Of a stretch of 39,769 nucleotides of DNA, positions 15,538-23,261 are shown piece by piece. The position numbers were made by a program, and so were the translations under genes. Numbering within the stretch: position 1 is the first letter of the stretch; every line of letters begins with the position of its first letter. This stretch comes from Caballeronia humi (GTDB lineage Bacteria > Pseudomonadota > Gammaproteobacteria > Burkholderiales > Burkholderiaceae): NCBI RefSeq assembly GCF_001544475.1, contig NZ_FCNW02000052.1, forward strand, positions 1 through 39,769, in the 5' to 3' direction. The notes beneath the pieces were generated by a model. That model was not told where the DNA came from, did no database searches, and was given only the letters and a program-made list of their open reading frames with translations.

Positions 15538-16070
15538 ACAGGGCCATCAAGCGCGTGATTGCATCGGTCGTTGTTGCCGGCGTTGGCTTCGTGGCTGCGG
15601 GCGGGACGATGTATGCGGCGGGTGCGCGCGTCAACACGAGCAAGAGCATTCCGCTCGGGCTGTACTGGACCAGCAGCGCGCCGATCACCAAAGGCGAATA
15701 CGTCATCTTTTGCCCGCCACAGCGGACCGTGTTTGATGACGCGAGAGAACGCGGCTACATCGGTCCGGGTTTTTGCCCCGGCAATTACGGCTACATGATG
15801 AAGAAGGTTTTAGCCGCTAAAGGCGACACGGTTTCAGTGACGCCGCAGGGCGTCACCGTCAACGGTGGACTGCTACCGCACAGCAAGCCGTTGCGTGTTG
15901 ATACGGCCGGCCGTCCACTGCCCTACATGAGCGATGAACGCTACACGCTGGGCGAATCCGAGCTGTTGCTGATGACCGACCGTAGCGAAACGTCATTCGA
16001 CGCGCGCTACTTCGGACCCGTCAGCCGTGAACACGTGAAATCGGTGATCCGGCCGGTTTTCACTGGGTAA
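15534..16070 (+). CDS. traF: TraF, pilin-cyclising serine peptidase
   Basis: From ATG 15534 (overlapping the traG stop) the product has 178 residues. One membrane anchor at about residues 7-30 is followed by the signal-peptidase-like catalytic block SIPLGLYW (Ser38). Lys90 (KKVLAAKGDTV) and Asp156 (SFDARYFGPV) complete the site. In IncP plasmids TraF removes the C-terminus of TrbC and closes it into a cyclic pilin. An intact KorB operator lies inside the gene at 15809-15821, over the KVLAAK codons. Confidence 0.93.
   Translation: MNRAIKRVIASVVVAGVGFVAAGGTMYAAGARVNTSKSIPLGLYWTSSAPITKGEYVIFCPPQRTVFDDARERGYIGPGFCPGNYGYMMKKVLAAKGDTVSVTPQGVTVNGGLLPHSKPLRVDTAGRPLPYMSDERYTLGESELLLMTDRSETSFDARYFGPVSREHVKSVIRPVFTG
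15809..15821. promoter_or_regulatory. Intragenic KorB operator in traF
   Basis: TTTAGCCGCTAAA is a perfect site within the traF coding sequence, where it encodes VLAAK. It may serve KorB spreading or partition rather than a promoter, as no promoter is evident close by. Confidence 0.75.
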
Positions 16071-16097
16071 GAAAAACCAAAAAGTGAGGGCATAGCA

Positions 16098-18155
16098 ATG
16101 CGTTTATTCATCGCTGAAAAGCCGTCCGTTGCCAAGGCCATCGCCGGCGAGCTTGGCACAACCGGGAAGGGCGACGGTTACATCGAGTGCGGTAACGACA
16201 CAATCACATGGTGTTTCGGGCACATGCTTGAACAGGCCGACCCCGACGCCTACACCCCTGAAGACGTGCCGCGCAATCCCACCAGCGGAAAGAAGATCTG
16301 GCGTGTCGAGGAACTGCCGATCATTCCCGAATCTTGGATCATGCAACCTCGCGAGGACGCGAAAGCGCAGCTCGCGGTCGTCGGTCGGCTGCTTAAAAAC
16401 GCGGCCGAAATCGTCAACGCGGGCGATCCCGACCGCGAAGGCCAGCTACTCGTTGACGAAGTTCTCGAACATTTCCACTGCAACAAGCCGGTGCGTCGCT
16501 TTTGGGTGCAAGCCCAAGATTCCGTTTCTGTGCAACGAGGACTTGCTGCGCTCAAAGACAACGTCGAGTTTCGCGGCTTCGCCGGCGCAGCGCAGGCGCG
16601 CGGTCGCGCCGACTGGCTGATCGGCATGAATTTCAGCCGGGCTTACACGCTGCGCGCGCAGCGCGGTGGCTCGCGCGCGCTGCTGACTATTGGCCGCGTG
16701 CAGACTCCGACGCTCGCTCTCGTGGTCGCGCGCGACCGGGAAATCGAGGCTTTCAAGCCGATCCCGTATCACACCATCCGAGCGGCCTTCAAACACGAAG
16801 GCGGTGTATTCCTCGCCGCGTGGCGTGCGCAGGAGGACCAGGCCGGCTTGGACCCCGAGGGGCGACTCACCGACACGGCCATCGCAAACAAGCTGGTCGA
16901 GTCCGTCAGCGGCCAGCCGGGGAAGGTCATCGAGTACAAGCAGGAGCCGAAGAAAAAGGCACAGCCGCGCGCCTATTCGCTGTCGGACATCACCCTCTTG
17001 GCGTCCAACAAATTCGGCTACAGCGCCACAGACGTGCTCGATGTGTGCCAGTCGCTCTATGAGATACACAAGCTCACCAGCTATCCGCGAACCGACTGCG
17101 CTTTCCTTCCCGAGTCGCAACACGCCGACGCGCCGCGCGTGCTCGACGCCATCAAGGACGCCTACCCGGACGTGGCTGGCTTGGTCGAGGGTGCCAATCC
17201 CAAGATCAAGTCAAAGACTTGGGATGACAGCAAGATCACCGCGCACCACGGCATTATCCCGACCATGCACAAGGGCAGCATCGCCGGCCTGTCCGAGCAG
17301 GAGCGCAATATCTATGACCTGATCGTGCGCGCGTATCTCGCGCAGTTCTATCCGCTGCACGAGTACCTTGCCACGAGCGTCGCGCTCGACGTTGCCGGCG
17401 AACGCTTTGAGGCAAGCGGCAAGGTCATCACGCGTAACGGCTGGCGAGACGTGTACGCCGAGGCCGACGAAGAAGCCGAGGCCGAGACGGATGGCGGCGA
17501 ACAGGCCTTGCCGGGCATGACGAACGGCGACGCCGTGTCATGTGTAAAGGCCACGCGGGTAGATGCCAAGACCAAGGCCCCGAGCCGCTTCACCGAGGGC
17601 ACGCTACAGCGTGCGATGGAGAACATTCACAAGTACGTGACCGACGCAGAGCACAAAAAGCTGCTGCGCGACGGTGACGGCATCGGCACTTCTGCCACGC
17701 GGGCGTCGATCATTTCCGAGCTGAAACGCCGGAACTTCCTTGAGGTGAACGGCAAGCAGATTATCAGCACGACTCTGGGGCGCAGCATGACCGACGCACT
17801 ACCCGAAGTCGTAAAAAGCCCAGTCCTCACCGCCCTTTACGAACGCATGTTAAAGGCGATTGAGCTGGGTTCGTCAGACGTCGCCAGCTTCATCGAGAAG
17901 CAAGAGATTTTCGTTCGCGAACAGGTTGCCAAGGCGAACGACGGAACGGTGAAGATCGCCGGCGCGAAGGAAGCGCCGAAGATCTCCGAGACCCACAAGT
18001 GCATGGCGTGCGGCAAGGGCCTTGTCCGTCGCGCTGGCCAAAAGGCCGCCACATTCTTCTGGTCGTGCAGCGGCTATCCCACTTGCTCGCAGACGTATCC
18101 CGACGCCAAGGGCAAGCCCAACTACGCCATTCAACGCAAGGAGAAGTCAGCATGA
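16098..18155 (+). CDS. traE: TraE, type IA DNA topoisomerase III
   Basis: The 685-residue product begins MRLFIAEKPSVAKAIA with the TOPRIM glutamate, continues with NAGDPDREGQLLVDE (TOPRIM acidic motif near residue 115) and has the active-site tyrosine in LTSYPRTDCAFLP (near residue 330). The C-terminus has a four-cysteine zinc motif (CMACGKG then CSGYPTC). It corresponds to IncP TraE, a topoisomerase III relative not essential for transfer that probably helps resolve intermediates. The stop overlaps traD as ATGA. Confidence 0.94.
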   Translation: MRLFIAEKPSVAKAIAGELGTTGKGDGYIECGNDTITWCFGHMLEQADPDAYTPEDVPRNPTSGKKIWRVEELPIIPESWIMQPREDAKAQLAVVGRLLKNAAEIVNAGDPDREGQLLVDEVLEHFHCNKPVRRFWVQAQDSVSVQRGLAALKDNVEFRGFAGAAQARGRADWLIGMNFSRAYTLRAQRGGSRALLTIGRVQTPTLALVVARDREIEAFKPIPYHTIRAAFKHEGGVFLAAWRAQEDQAGLDPEGRLTDTAIANKLVESVSGQPGKVIEYKQEPKKKAQPRAYSLSDITLLASNKFGYSATDVLDVCQSLYEIHKLTSYPRTDCAFLPESQHADAPRVLDAIKDAYPDVAGLVEGANPKIKSKTWDDSKITAHHGIIPTMHKGSIAGLSEQERNIYDLIVRAYLAQFYPLHEYLATSVALDVAGERFEASGKVITRNGWRDVYAEADEEAEAETDGGEQALPGMTNGDAVSCVKATRVDAKTKAPSRFTEGTLQRAMENIHKYVTDAEHKKLLRDGDGIGTSATRASIISELKRRNFLEVNGKQIISTTLGRSMTDALPEVVKSPVLTALYERMLKAIELGSSDVASFIEKQEIFVREQVAKANDGTVKIAGAKEAPKISETHKCMACGKGLVRRAGQKAATFFWSCSGYPTCSQTYPDAKGKPNYAIQRKEKSA

Positions 18156-18385
18156 CTACCCCCGAGCTTCCCAACGACGAAACGAGTTTTGACGATGAAG
18201 CGAATTCGGCGGCCGCTCTCCGCGAGAAGCTGGCTGACGCCGAGACGCCGGGCTTTCAGGCCGAGTTCGATCCCGATGAAGCGGCCCGCGCCGGCGCGTT
18301 CGTAGAGGACGCATTGAGCGAGGCCGATGCGCTTGATACGGCCATCGATCTGATCGACGCGCAGAGTGACGACCAAGGGGACTAG
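18152..18385 (+). CDS. traD: TraD, small Tra1 protein
   Basis: The 77-residue acidic product starts at an ATG overlapping the traE stop, with AAGGAGAAG upstream. FDPDEAARAGAFVEDALSE is the conserved IncP TraD segment. A very similar segment occurs in the C-terminal part of TraI in this window (FTPAQAARAGAFHEDALSE), which suggests a shared binding module. Its role in transfer is not defined. Confidence 0.8.
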   Translation: MTTPELPNDETSFDDEANSAAALREKLADAETPGFQAEFDPDEAARAGAFVEDALSEADALDTAIDLIDAQSDDQGD

Positions 18386-18388
18386 CAT

Positions 18389-19078
18389 ATGGAACCGAAG
18401 AAGCCATTCTTTGAAGTCGTTGCGGAACGACTGATCGAGCAGCTCAAAGCCGGCACGGCACCGTGGCAAAGACCGTGGGAACCGGGCCAACCCGGCGCGT
18501 TCATTCCGATGAACCCGACCACGGGCAAGCGATACAAGGGCATCAATGCGATTCACCTGATGGGTCAAGGTCGCACCGATTCGCGCTGGCTCACCTACAA
18601 ACAGGCGGTCGCTGTCGGCGCACAAGTGCGACGCGGCGAGAAAGGCACGCCGATCCAGTATTGGAAGTTCACCGAGGAAGAGCCCAAAACCGACGAACAG
18701 GGCGGCCCCGTTCTCGACGCGAAAGGCGAACCGGTCATGGAGGAAGTGAAGCTTGAGAGGCCGCGAGTATTCTTCGCGACCGTGTTCAATGCCGAGCAGA
18801 TCGACGGTTTGCCGCCGCTGCAACGGAAGGAACAGACATGGGATGCCGTGGAGCGCGCGGAGCGCATCTTGCACGCGTCCGGCGCCGCTATCCATCACGG
18901 GGAGCACGACCGCGCGTTCTATCGGCCCGCGACCGACAGCATCCACTTGCCGCACAAGGGCCAGTTTCCGACCGCCGACAATTACTACGCGACGGCGCTG
19001 CACGAGCTGGGCCACTGGACCGGCCACTCGCACCGCCTGGACCGCGACTTGGCGCATCCCTTCGGGAGCGAAGGGTAA
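18389..19078 (+). CDS. traC: TraC, truncated: ArdC-like N-terminal domain without the primase
   Basis: The 229-residue product is the N-terminal part of the IncP TraC primase, which has over 1,000 residues in RK2. It keeps the ArdC-like ssDNA-binding antirestriction region (RLIEQLKAGTAPWQRPW, KGINAIHL) and the metalloprotease-like HELGHWTGHSHRLDRDLAHP. The frame stops after PFGSEG, exactly where the family continues with YAKEELRAEI. The TAAGGAG at the stop doubles as the SD of the next gene. Primase motifs are absent. The protein may still protect the incoming strand, as ArdC does; priming would rely on the host. Confidence 0.85.
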   Translation: MEPKKPFFEVVAERLIEQLKAGTAPWQRPWEPGQPGAFIPMNPTTGKRYKGINAIHLMGQGRTDSRWLTYKQAVAVGAQVRRGEKGTPIQYWKFTEEEPKTDEQGGPVLDAKGEPVMEEVKLERPRVFFATVFNAEQIDGLPPLQRKEQTWDAVERAERILHASGAAIHHGEHDRAFYRPATDSIHLPHKGQFPTADNYYATALHELGHWTGHSHRLDRDLAHPFGSEG

Positions 19079-19090
19079 GGAGAGAACAAC

Positions 19091-19495
19091 ATGCAGTTCA
19101 AGAACCGAGCAAGCGCCGAGGGCGATACGAAGGTCTCCGTTCACAACGGCAGCCGCCTAATCGACCGGTATATGGAAGGCCAGTGGATGACGATGAAAAC
19201 GCTCCCCGACTCCGGATTGCCGAGCGGCGTCTACCACCTGGCCGACGCCACGAAGGCCGCAAAGAACGTCCATCCTCAGACGTTCGGCGGCCAAGTCTTG
19301 CACGTCGATCAAAGCAGCGCCTACCAGCTTTCCAGCAAGGGCATCGTGCAGCACAACCTAGCCATTTTCCAGAAAGAGCCTACTGTCGGCCAGTGTTACG
19401 AGGTGTCGTACAGTCGAGGCGTTGGCACGGTCAAAGGCGAAGTCAGTCAGACCGAGGGCGCGAAGCTTGAAAGCCGTCGAGCGCACAGCCTCTAA
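19091..19495 (+). CDS. KfrB-like domain protein replacing the traC 3' part
   Basis: The 134-residue product starts eight bases after TAAGGAG. The pattern VHNGSRLIDRY, GQW, LPSGVYHLADA, GGQVLHVDQSSAYQLSSKGIVQHN and GQCYEVSY parallels KfrB of this window (VMNGQRIVQNE, GAW, LKPGIYNIYAA, GVIVHADKQAIYQQIGKQFVKH, GSAKSITY), so it is a distant paralogue. It belongs to the traJ-traC transcription unit by position and spacing. Function is unknown; a stability or transfer-linked role is possible. A terminator follows at once. Confidence 0.65.
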   Translation: MQFKNRASAEGDTKVSVHNGSRLIDRYMEGQWMTMKTLPDSGLPSGVYHLADATKAAKNVHPQTFGGQVLHVDQSSAYQLSSKGIVQHNLAIFQKEPTVGQCYEVSYSRGVGTVKGEVSQTEGAKLESRRAHSL

Positions 19496-19517
19496 CGGAA
19501 TCTCGTGAGTGACATGA

Positions 19518-19550
19518 ACAAAGGCCGGGTAGTAACTCGGCCTTTGTTTT
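19518..19550 (+). terminator. Rho-independent terminator at the end of Tra1
   Basis: ACAAAGGCCGGGT (19518-19530) pairs with ACTCGGCCTTTGT (19535-19547), with one G-T pair and a 4-base loop, and is followed by TTT. It ends the traG-to-19495 operon. Confidence 0.85.
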
Positions 19551-19602
19551 GCGGCCGAGACGGACCAACGCACCCGACTTCAACAGTGGAGACGTTTTGA
19601 GC

Positions 19603-19817
19603 ATGAAAGTCGAACACCGGGAATGGACGATTGACTCACACCCCGAAAAGAAGGGCTTTCACTGGCACGCATGGGTCGAGGTGGAGCGCGGCCCTTGGGA
19701 GGACGAAGACCAAGGACAAATCTTCCTTTTTTCGATATCGGATACTTCGACACCGAGGCCGCGGCGTACGACAGAGCTATCGCTTGGGCGCGAGCATGGC
19801 TCGATAGCAATTTCTAA
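19603..19817 (+). pseudogene. Small hypothetical gene with a frameshift in a T6 run
   Basis: ATG 19603 opens a frame (KVEHREWTIDSHPEKKGFHW) that runs well to QGQIFLF and then turns to nonsense. One base back, at the T run 19727-19732, the other frame reads FDIGYFDTEAAAYDRAIAWARAWLD and stops at 19817. Together they make a plausible protein of about 72 residues. Either one T was lost, the sequence has a homopolymer error, or a -1 frameshift is used. I do not know its function. It overlaps the end of the convergent DUF3800 gene by four bases. Confidence 0.6.
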
Positions 19818-20841
19818 CGAGCCTGCTTGGTCAGGTCAAAGTGGCCGGGCGTATCTGCCCATGAGTCGAATACGCGCCGCTGCCGTTCATCGACGTGACC
19901 GGCCTGATCGAGCGACAGCAAGCGAATGGTTGTCTTGCCCTTCGGGGCTTGCAGCATGTTCATGCCCAGTGCCAGTGCCACTTTCTCAGGGGAATCGAAA
20001 TTAGATCGAAGCACGCGACGGACGCCAGATGCGATGAGGTCTGCAACCTGAACGCCCGAAAATGTCTCCGAGTCAACGTAGCGAAAGTCGTCGTTGACTA
20101 GTTTCCCGACGTTCACGCTGTTCGTAGCGGCCTCAGGAGCGTCCAACCCATAGGTTTCTTTCAGGTAATTCGGCTCCTTACCGGGTTCATACTCGAACCG
20201 CTTGAAGTGACGGTAATCTGCGCCTTCGAGAGAAATCATGGGCTCTCGCAGACCCTTGGACTGCAAAAGAGCGGGCAAGATTTTTCGGAACACTTTCTCG
20301 TACCGATTCGGGATTCGATCTTTCTGATCAACGCGCCATCGAAAGTTCGCCAAGGCGACCGGTTCTCGTTGGACGTAGTACAAGGGTGCATACTGCAAAA
20401 CCGTGTACACAAGTTCGACCTGTAGAACGAGCTGTGTGTAGAGTTGTAGTGGCAACGCGCTGATTTCGTTCGCAAGGTCCGAGACTGCGCGCCGGCCGTC
20501 CTCATAGATCATTTTGTCGATGTGCTCGACAATCTTGCGGGTCTGCATCTGCTGATGAAATTCTATTTGCTCGCGACGATGCAGGCTCACATCGACGGCG
20601 ACGGCAAATGCCATCCCCCCAACTTGCTCAGGTCGGTCAAGAACGTGATGTAGGCTGCTTCGTCGGGAATAGCTCCGAGCTTCACTTCTCGCCCTGCACC
20701 GTACTTAAAGCGCAGTTGCGATACAAGGGTCTCCAAAGAACGACGCTTCGATTCTGGCAGAACGAAGACCGCGATTGCGCACCACGCGTTCTCGTTGTCG
20801 GTGAACGAGGACGTTCCCGACTCGTCAACAAATATAAACAT
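19814..20841 (-). pseudogene. DUF3800-family protein, frameshifted
   Basis: The 5' part (20841 to about 20614) reads FIFVDESGTSSFTDNENAW with the DESG motif that opens DUF3800 proteins. It leaves frame at a run of six G on the minus strand (20620-20615). The 3' part continues in another frame from AFAVAVDVSLHRREQ to FSGVQVADLIASGVRRVL, the typical DUF3800 end motif, stopping at 19814. Joined, they give about 342 residues, a normal size for the family. DUF3800 proteins have an RNase H-like fold and are common in mobile elements and defence neighbourhoods, but their activity is unsettled. This is accessory cargo between Tra1 and Tra2. Confidence 0.7.
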
Positions 20842-21057
20842 GGATCAGTAACCAGCGGAGCGCTCGTCGACGGACTCATAGCTTAACCTATGGGAGTTCG
20901 CCGCCGTTGAGGATTGAGGTAGGCTCAGGATTCGGACGAAAACGTACGATAGCCGCGCTGCACATGACAATATCCGGTGGCCAGACGCAGCCCTTGCATT
21001 GCCGAGGGAAGCCGGTCAATGGTGGACGGCAGCGAAAAACGAAAGGAACCCGGTCTC

Positions 21058-21602
21058 ATGGAACTTGCGCGCATGACAATCTGGAGCTTTCCCTTGACCG
21101 GTGGCAGGAATGCACTGGCATCTGCACCAGATGGAAGCCCACTACCATGAGCCGGACGGGTTCCGCTATTCCCTCAATTCCTTCATCCGGGCCGTCAAGG
21201 AAGTGCCGCTGAAACTGCACAACGATTTGACGGCGTGATCCTGAAGTGAGGGCCAAAATCAAGCCGCTCCAGGAGGCGGTTTCGGGGAATGACCTGTTCC
21301 AGAAGCTCGGGAAACAGCGCGACTTTATCGTTCACCACGGGGCGCTGAATCTGAACAGCCGCGGCAAGATCGGCACGACCGAGGGCGCGAAGATCAAATT
21401 CACGTTTCCCTTCGCAGTGCATCCTTGGGAATCGTCCGATGAAGCCTATGAACGGTACAAGGCAATCTGCCAGACCAGAAAAATGACGCGCGGTCTTGGG
21501 CCGGATTGCGATTCCGCGCCGGCGCTCTGGCGCACCTGGCTGGCCGGGTGCAGCGTCAGCCAGGTCAAGCGAGTGTGGGCGATGCGCGAGAGCACCGCAA
21601 TA
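21058..21602 (+). pseudogene. Decayed hypothetical gene with several frameshifts
   Basis: Pieces of one protein can be read by changing frame twice: NLELSLDRWQEC, then HWHLHQMEAHYHEPDGF and SLNSFIRAVKEVPL (frame of 21131), then from 21231 RRDPEVRAKIKPLQEAV, QRDFIVHHG and LGPDCDSAPALWRTWL. I recall a widespread family of unknown function with this layout (an N-terminal helical FRxxLNSFIxA block, an IVHHG motif and a GPDCDSxPAxxRTW motif). The start is not clear. The gene is probably dead and marks old insertions in this zone. Confidence 0.45.
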
Positions 21603-21773
21603 AAAACTTCCTTCAGTGAAAGGAGCCGTCATCAGATGATCGAGCGAGCTGCACATCAGGCTTTCGTATACGGCTTCATCGCTGATCGGCTGGCCGTCGA
21701 GTGCTTTAGACATATCGACGGCAATCGCGGCTTTGAGGGCATCCGCCTTGGCATTCCAAACGTCCGTGATGAA
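21597..21773 (-). pseudogene. Truncated small ORF downstream of trbP
   Basis: Minus-strand sequence directly after the conserved end of trbP reads ITDVWNAKADALKAAIAVDM, then SKALDGQPISDEAVYESLM and ending about TEGSFYCG, with good codon use. The only ATG in frame is at 21713. Beyond about 21600 the frame runs antisense to another decayed gene and loses coding character. I take it as the 5' part of a gene cut by insertion of the neighbouring accessory DNA. Function unknown. Confidence 0.35.
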
Positions 21774-22542
21774 TCAGATCCTCTATCAAAGTGAAGAACA
21801 GGTAGCCCGCGTGACTCATCGGTATGCGAATGATCCACAGGGCTGTCAGATGCGCCGGGTAGTAGGCGTAAAACGCCCACTTCCAGCGCGTGCAGCGCAC
21901 ATCGATGCGCGTGGCGGCTGCAATCACCGGTAGCGCGGCGAGTGCCCAGAAGTCGCGGTTGATAAAAGCCAACGACGCACAGGCCAGAACGGCGACTAAC
22001 AGCGCCGTCGCCGTGGGGCGTTTCGCGTAGAACCACAGGGCAACGCCCATGAGGATCGCGGGCCACCAAAATTCGACCGAGCTGCCGCCGAGCAGCGCGA
22101 CAGCGCACGCTGCGACCCTGTTGGCCTTGCCGCCGCGCTCGAGAAAGAACAACGTGGCCGTCAGGACCACCAGCGTGAACAGGATGTTGAGCGGCCACCA
22201 CCCGGCCAGCAGACCGCTCAAGGCAATGAAGGCCGGCGTCGCAAGCGCGCCAAACACCGCGAGGCGGCCTATCGTGCGCGGATATACGCCGCGCACGAGC
22301 GTACCCGGCCGGGCAAGGTTGAACGCCAGGACGGAAACGAAGATAGGCATGACGGCGCGGCCGGCATCGAACACCAACGGCACCGAATCGTTGAGCAGGT
22401 ACTTGTTGACGTGATCGCCCGTCATCAGCAGCAGGCCGAGCCACTTCAACGCTTCGAGCGTGCCGTCTGCAATATGCAGTCGCGGCAGCGAAAGCCGTTC
22501 GGCAGTGACCGTTGCGACAGTAACCGTGTTTTTCTTGTTCAT
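21706..22542 (-). CDS. trbP: TrbP, TraX-type pilin-modifying membrane protein, extended C-terminus
   Basis: The 278-residue product is a polytopic inner-membrane protein. GTLEALKWLGLLLMTGDHVN, LFDAGR-like VFDAGRAVMPIF and WALAALPVIAAATRIDVR match IncP TrbP/TraX, a family that acetylates or otherwise modifies conjugative pilin. The family normally ends near HAGYLFFT. Here about 28 residues follow (from LIEDLIHH to RRYV), overlapping another decayed frame, so the original stop was probably lost. It is the last gene of the trb operon; a near-perfect KorB site lies just upstream. Confidence 0.85.
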   Translation of the reverse strand: MNKKNTVTVATVTAERLSLPRLHIADGTLEALKWLGLLLMTGDHVNKYLLNDSVPLVFDAGRAVMPIFVSVLAFNLARPGTLVRGVYPRTIGRLAVFGALATPAFIALSGLLAGWWPLNILFTLVVLTATLFFLERGGKANRVAACAVALLGGSSVEFWWPAILMGVALWFYAKRPTATALLVAVLACASLAFINRDFWALAALPVIAAATRIDVRCTRWKWAFYAYYPAHLTALWIIRIPMSHAGYLFFTLIEDLIHHGRLECQGGCPQSRDCRRYV

Positions 22543-22546
22543 GCAA

Positions 22547-22559
22547 TCTAGCCGCTAAA
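22547..22559. promoter_or_regulatory. Degenerate KorB operator upstream of trbP
   Basis: TCTAGCCGCTAAA differs from the KorB consensus at one base and lies immediately before the trbP start, between trbN and trbP. Confidence 0.6.
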
Positions 22560-22578
22560 TTTAGGAATGCGGATGGGT

Positions 22579-23259
22579 TCAAGGCTCACGAGCGAGGGTG
22601 GTTCCATTGGCCCCCCCTTGCTTGTGTGTAGCCGGCGCGAACACGGCCGCCAAGGCGGCCGCTGCGGCGGCGTTGTAGTGGCGAACCGGCATCGATGCCT
22701 TGACGACCTGTACGGGCTGCGCAGGAGCCGCTACAGCGGGCTTAGCCGTTGCCCCCTGCCCTGTCCTTGGCGTCGCATCTTCGGCCGCTACGGCGGCCAC
22801 AACAGGTTTGCGCGGCTGCGTGGCGTCGAACGTTGGAAAGCGCACGACCAGCCACTTTTCCCACTTGCCAGCACGCTTCATGAGGGACGCGCGGTAGACG
22901 GCGTTGTACTGTGGCGTGCGCGAGTGGTAATTCGCGGCTCGCGTCCAGATGTCGCCCTGATCGTTGCGTAAGTGACCGCGCAAGCGCCACGCGGCCAGAT
23001 CGTAGGAGTAGCACCCGCCTTGTGCTACGTCTTGGGCTGTGATCCCGTACTTGCGCAGCTGCGCCAGATAGACCGTATTGAACTGCATCGGCCCCACGTC
23101 TCGAGTGCCGTTCGTGTTCTCGACCCACTGGCCGGGCTTGCCGGCCTCTTGTTCGGCCACTGCAAGCACGATGTTCGCGGGAACCTCGTACTTGACGGCG
23201 GCCGTGATTGAGCAGACGACGCGCTCTTGCATTTGCGGAGGAAGGTCGACGAACGGCAT
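22579..23259 (-). CDS. trbN: TrbN, lytic transglycosylase
   Basis: The 226-residue product has a soluble-lytic-transglycosylase domain. The catalytic Glu lies in IVLAVAEQEAGKPGQW (near residue 37), with DVGPMQFNTVYL and GCYSYDLAAWRLR following. It should open peptidoglycan for the transfer channel, as VirB1-type proteins do. No signal peptide is evident from this start. An Ala/Pro-rich C-terminal tail follows the domain. It begins two bases after trbM ends. Confidence 0.9.
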   Translation of the reverse strand: MPFVDLPPQMQERVVCSITAAVKYEVPANIVLAVAEQEAGKPGQWVENTNGTRDVGPMQFNTVYLAQLRKYGITAQDVAQGGCYSYDLAAWRLRGHLRNDQGDIWTRAANYHSRTPQYNAVYRASLMKRAGKWEKWLVVRFPTFDATQPRKPVVAAVAAEDATPRTGQGATAKPAVAAPAQPVQVVKASMPVRHYNAAAAAALAAVFAPATHKQGGANGTTLAREP

Positions 23260-23261
23260 CG

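Noticed and set aside
16502..17322. Two long plus-strand ORFs within traE
   Set aside because: Out-of-frame, Arg-rich shadows of the topoisomerase gene with no start signal.
19727..19732. Programmed -1 frameshifting at the T6 run
   Set aside because: The P-site codon CTT would re-pair poorly after slipping, no downstream pseudoknot was identified, and loss of one T explains the pattern more simply. Not fully excluded.
21195..21713. 172-codon minus-strand ORF taken as one gene
   Set aside because: Only its first third has coding character; the rest is antisense to a recognisable decayed plus-strand gene, so only 21597-21773 is listed.
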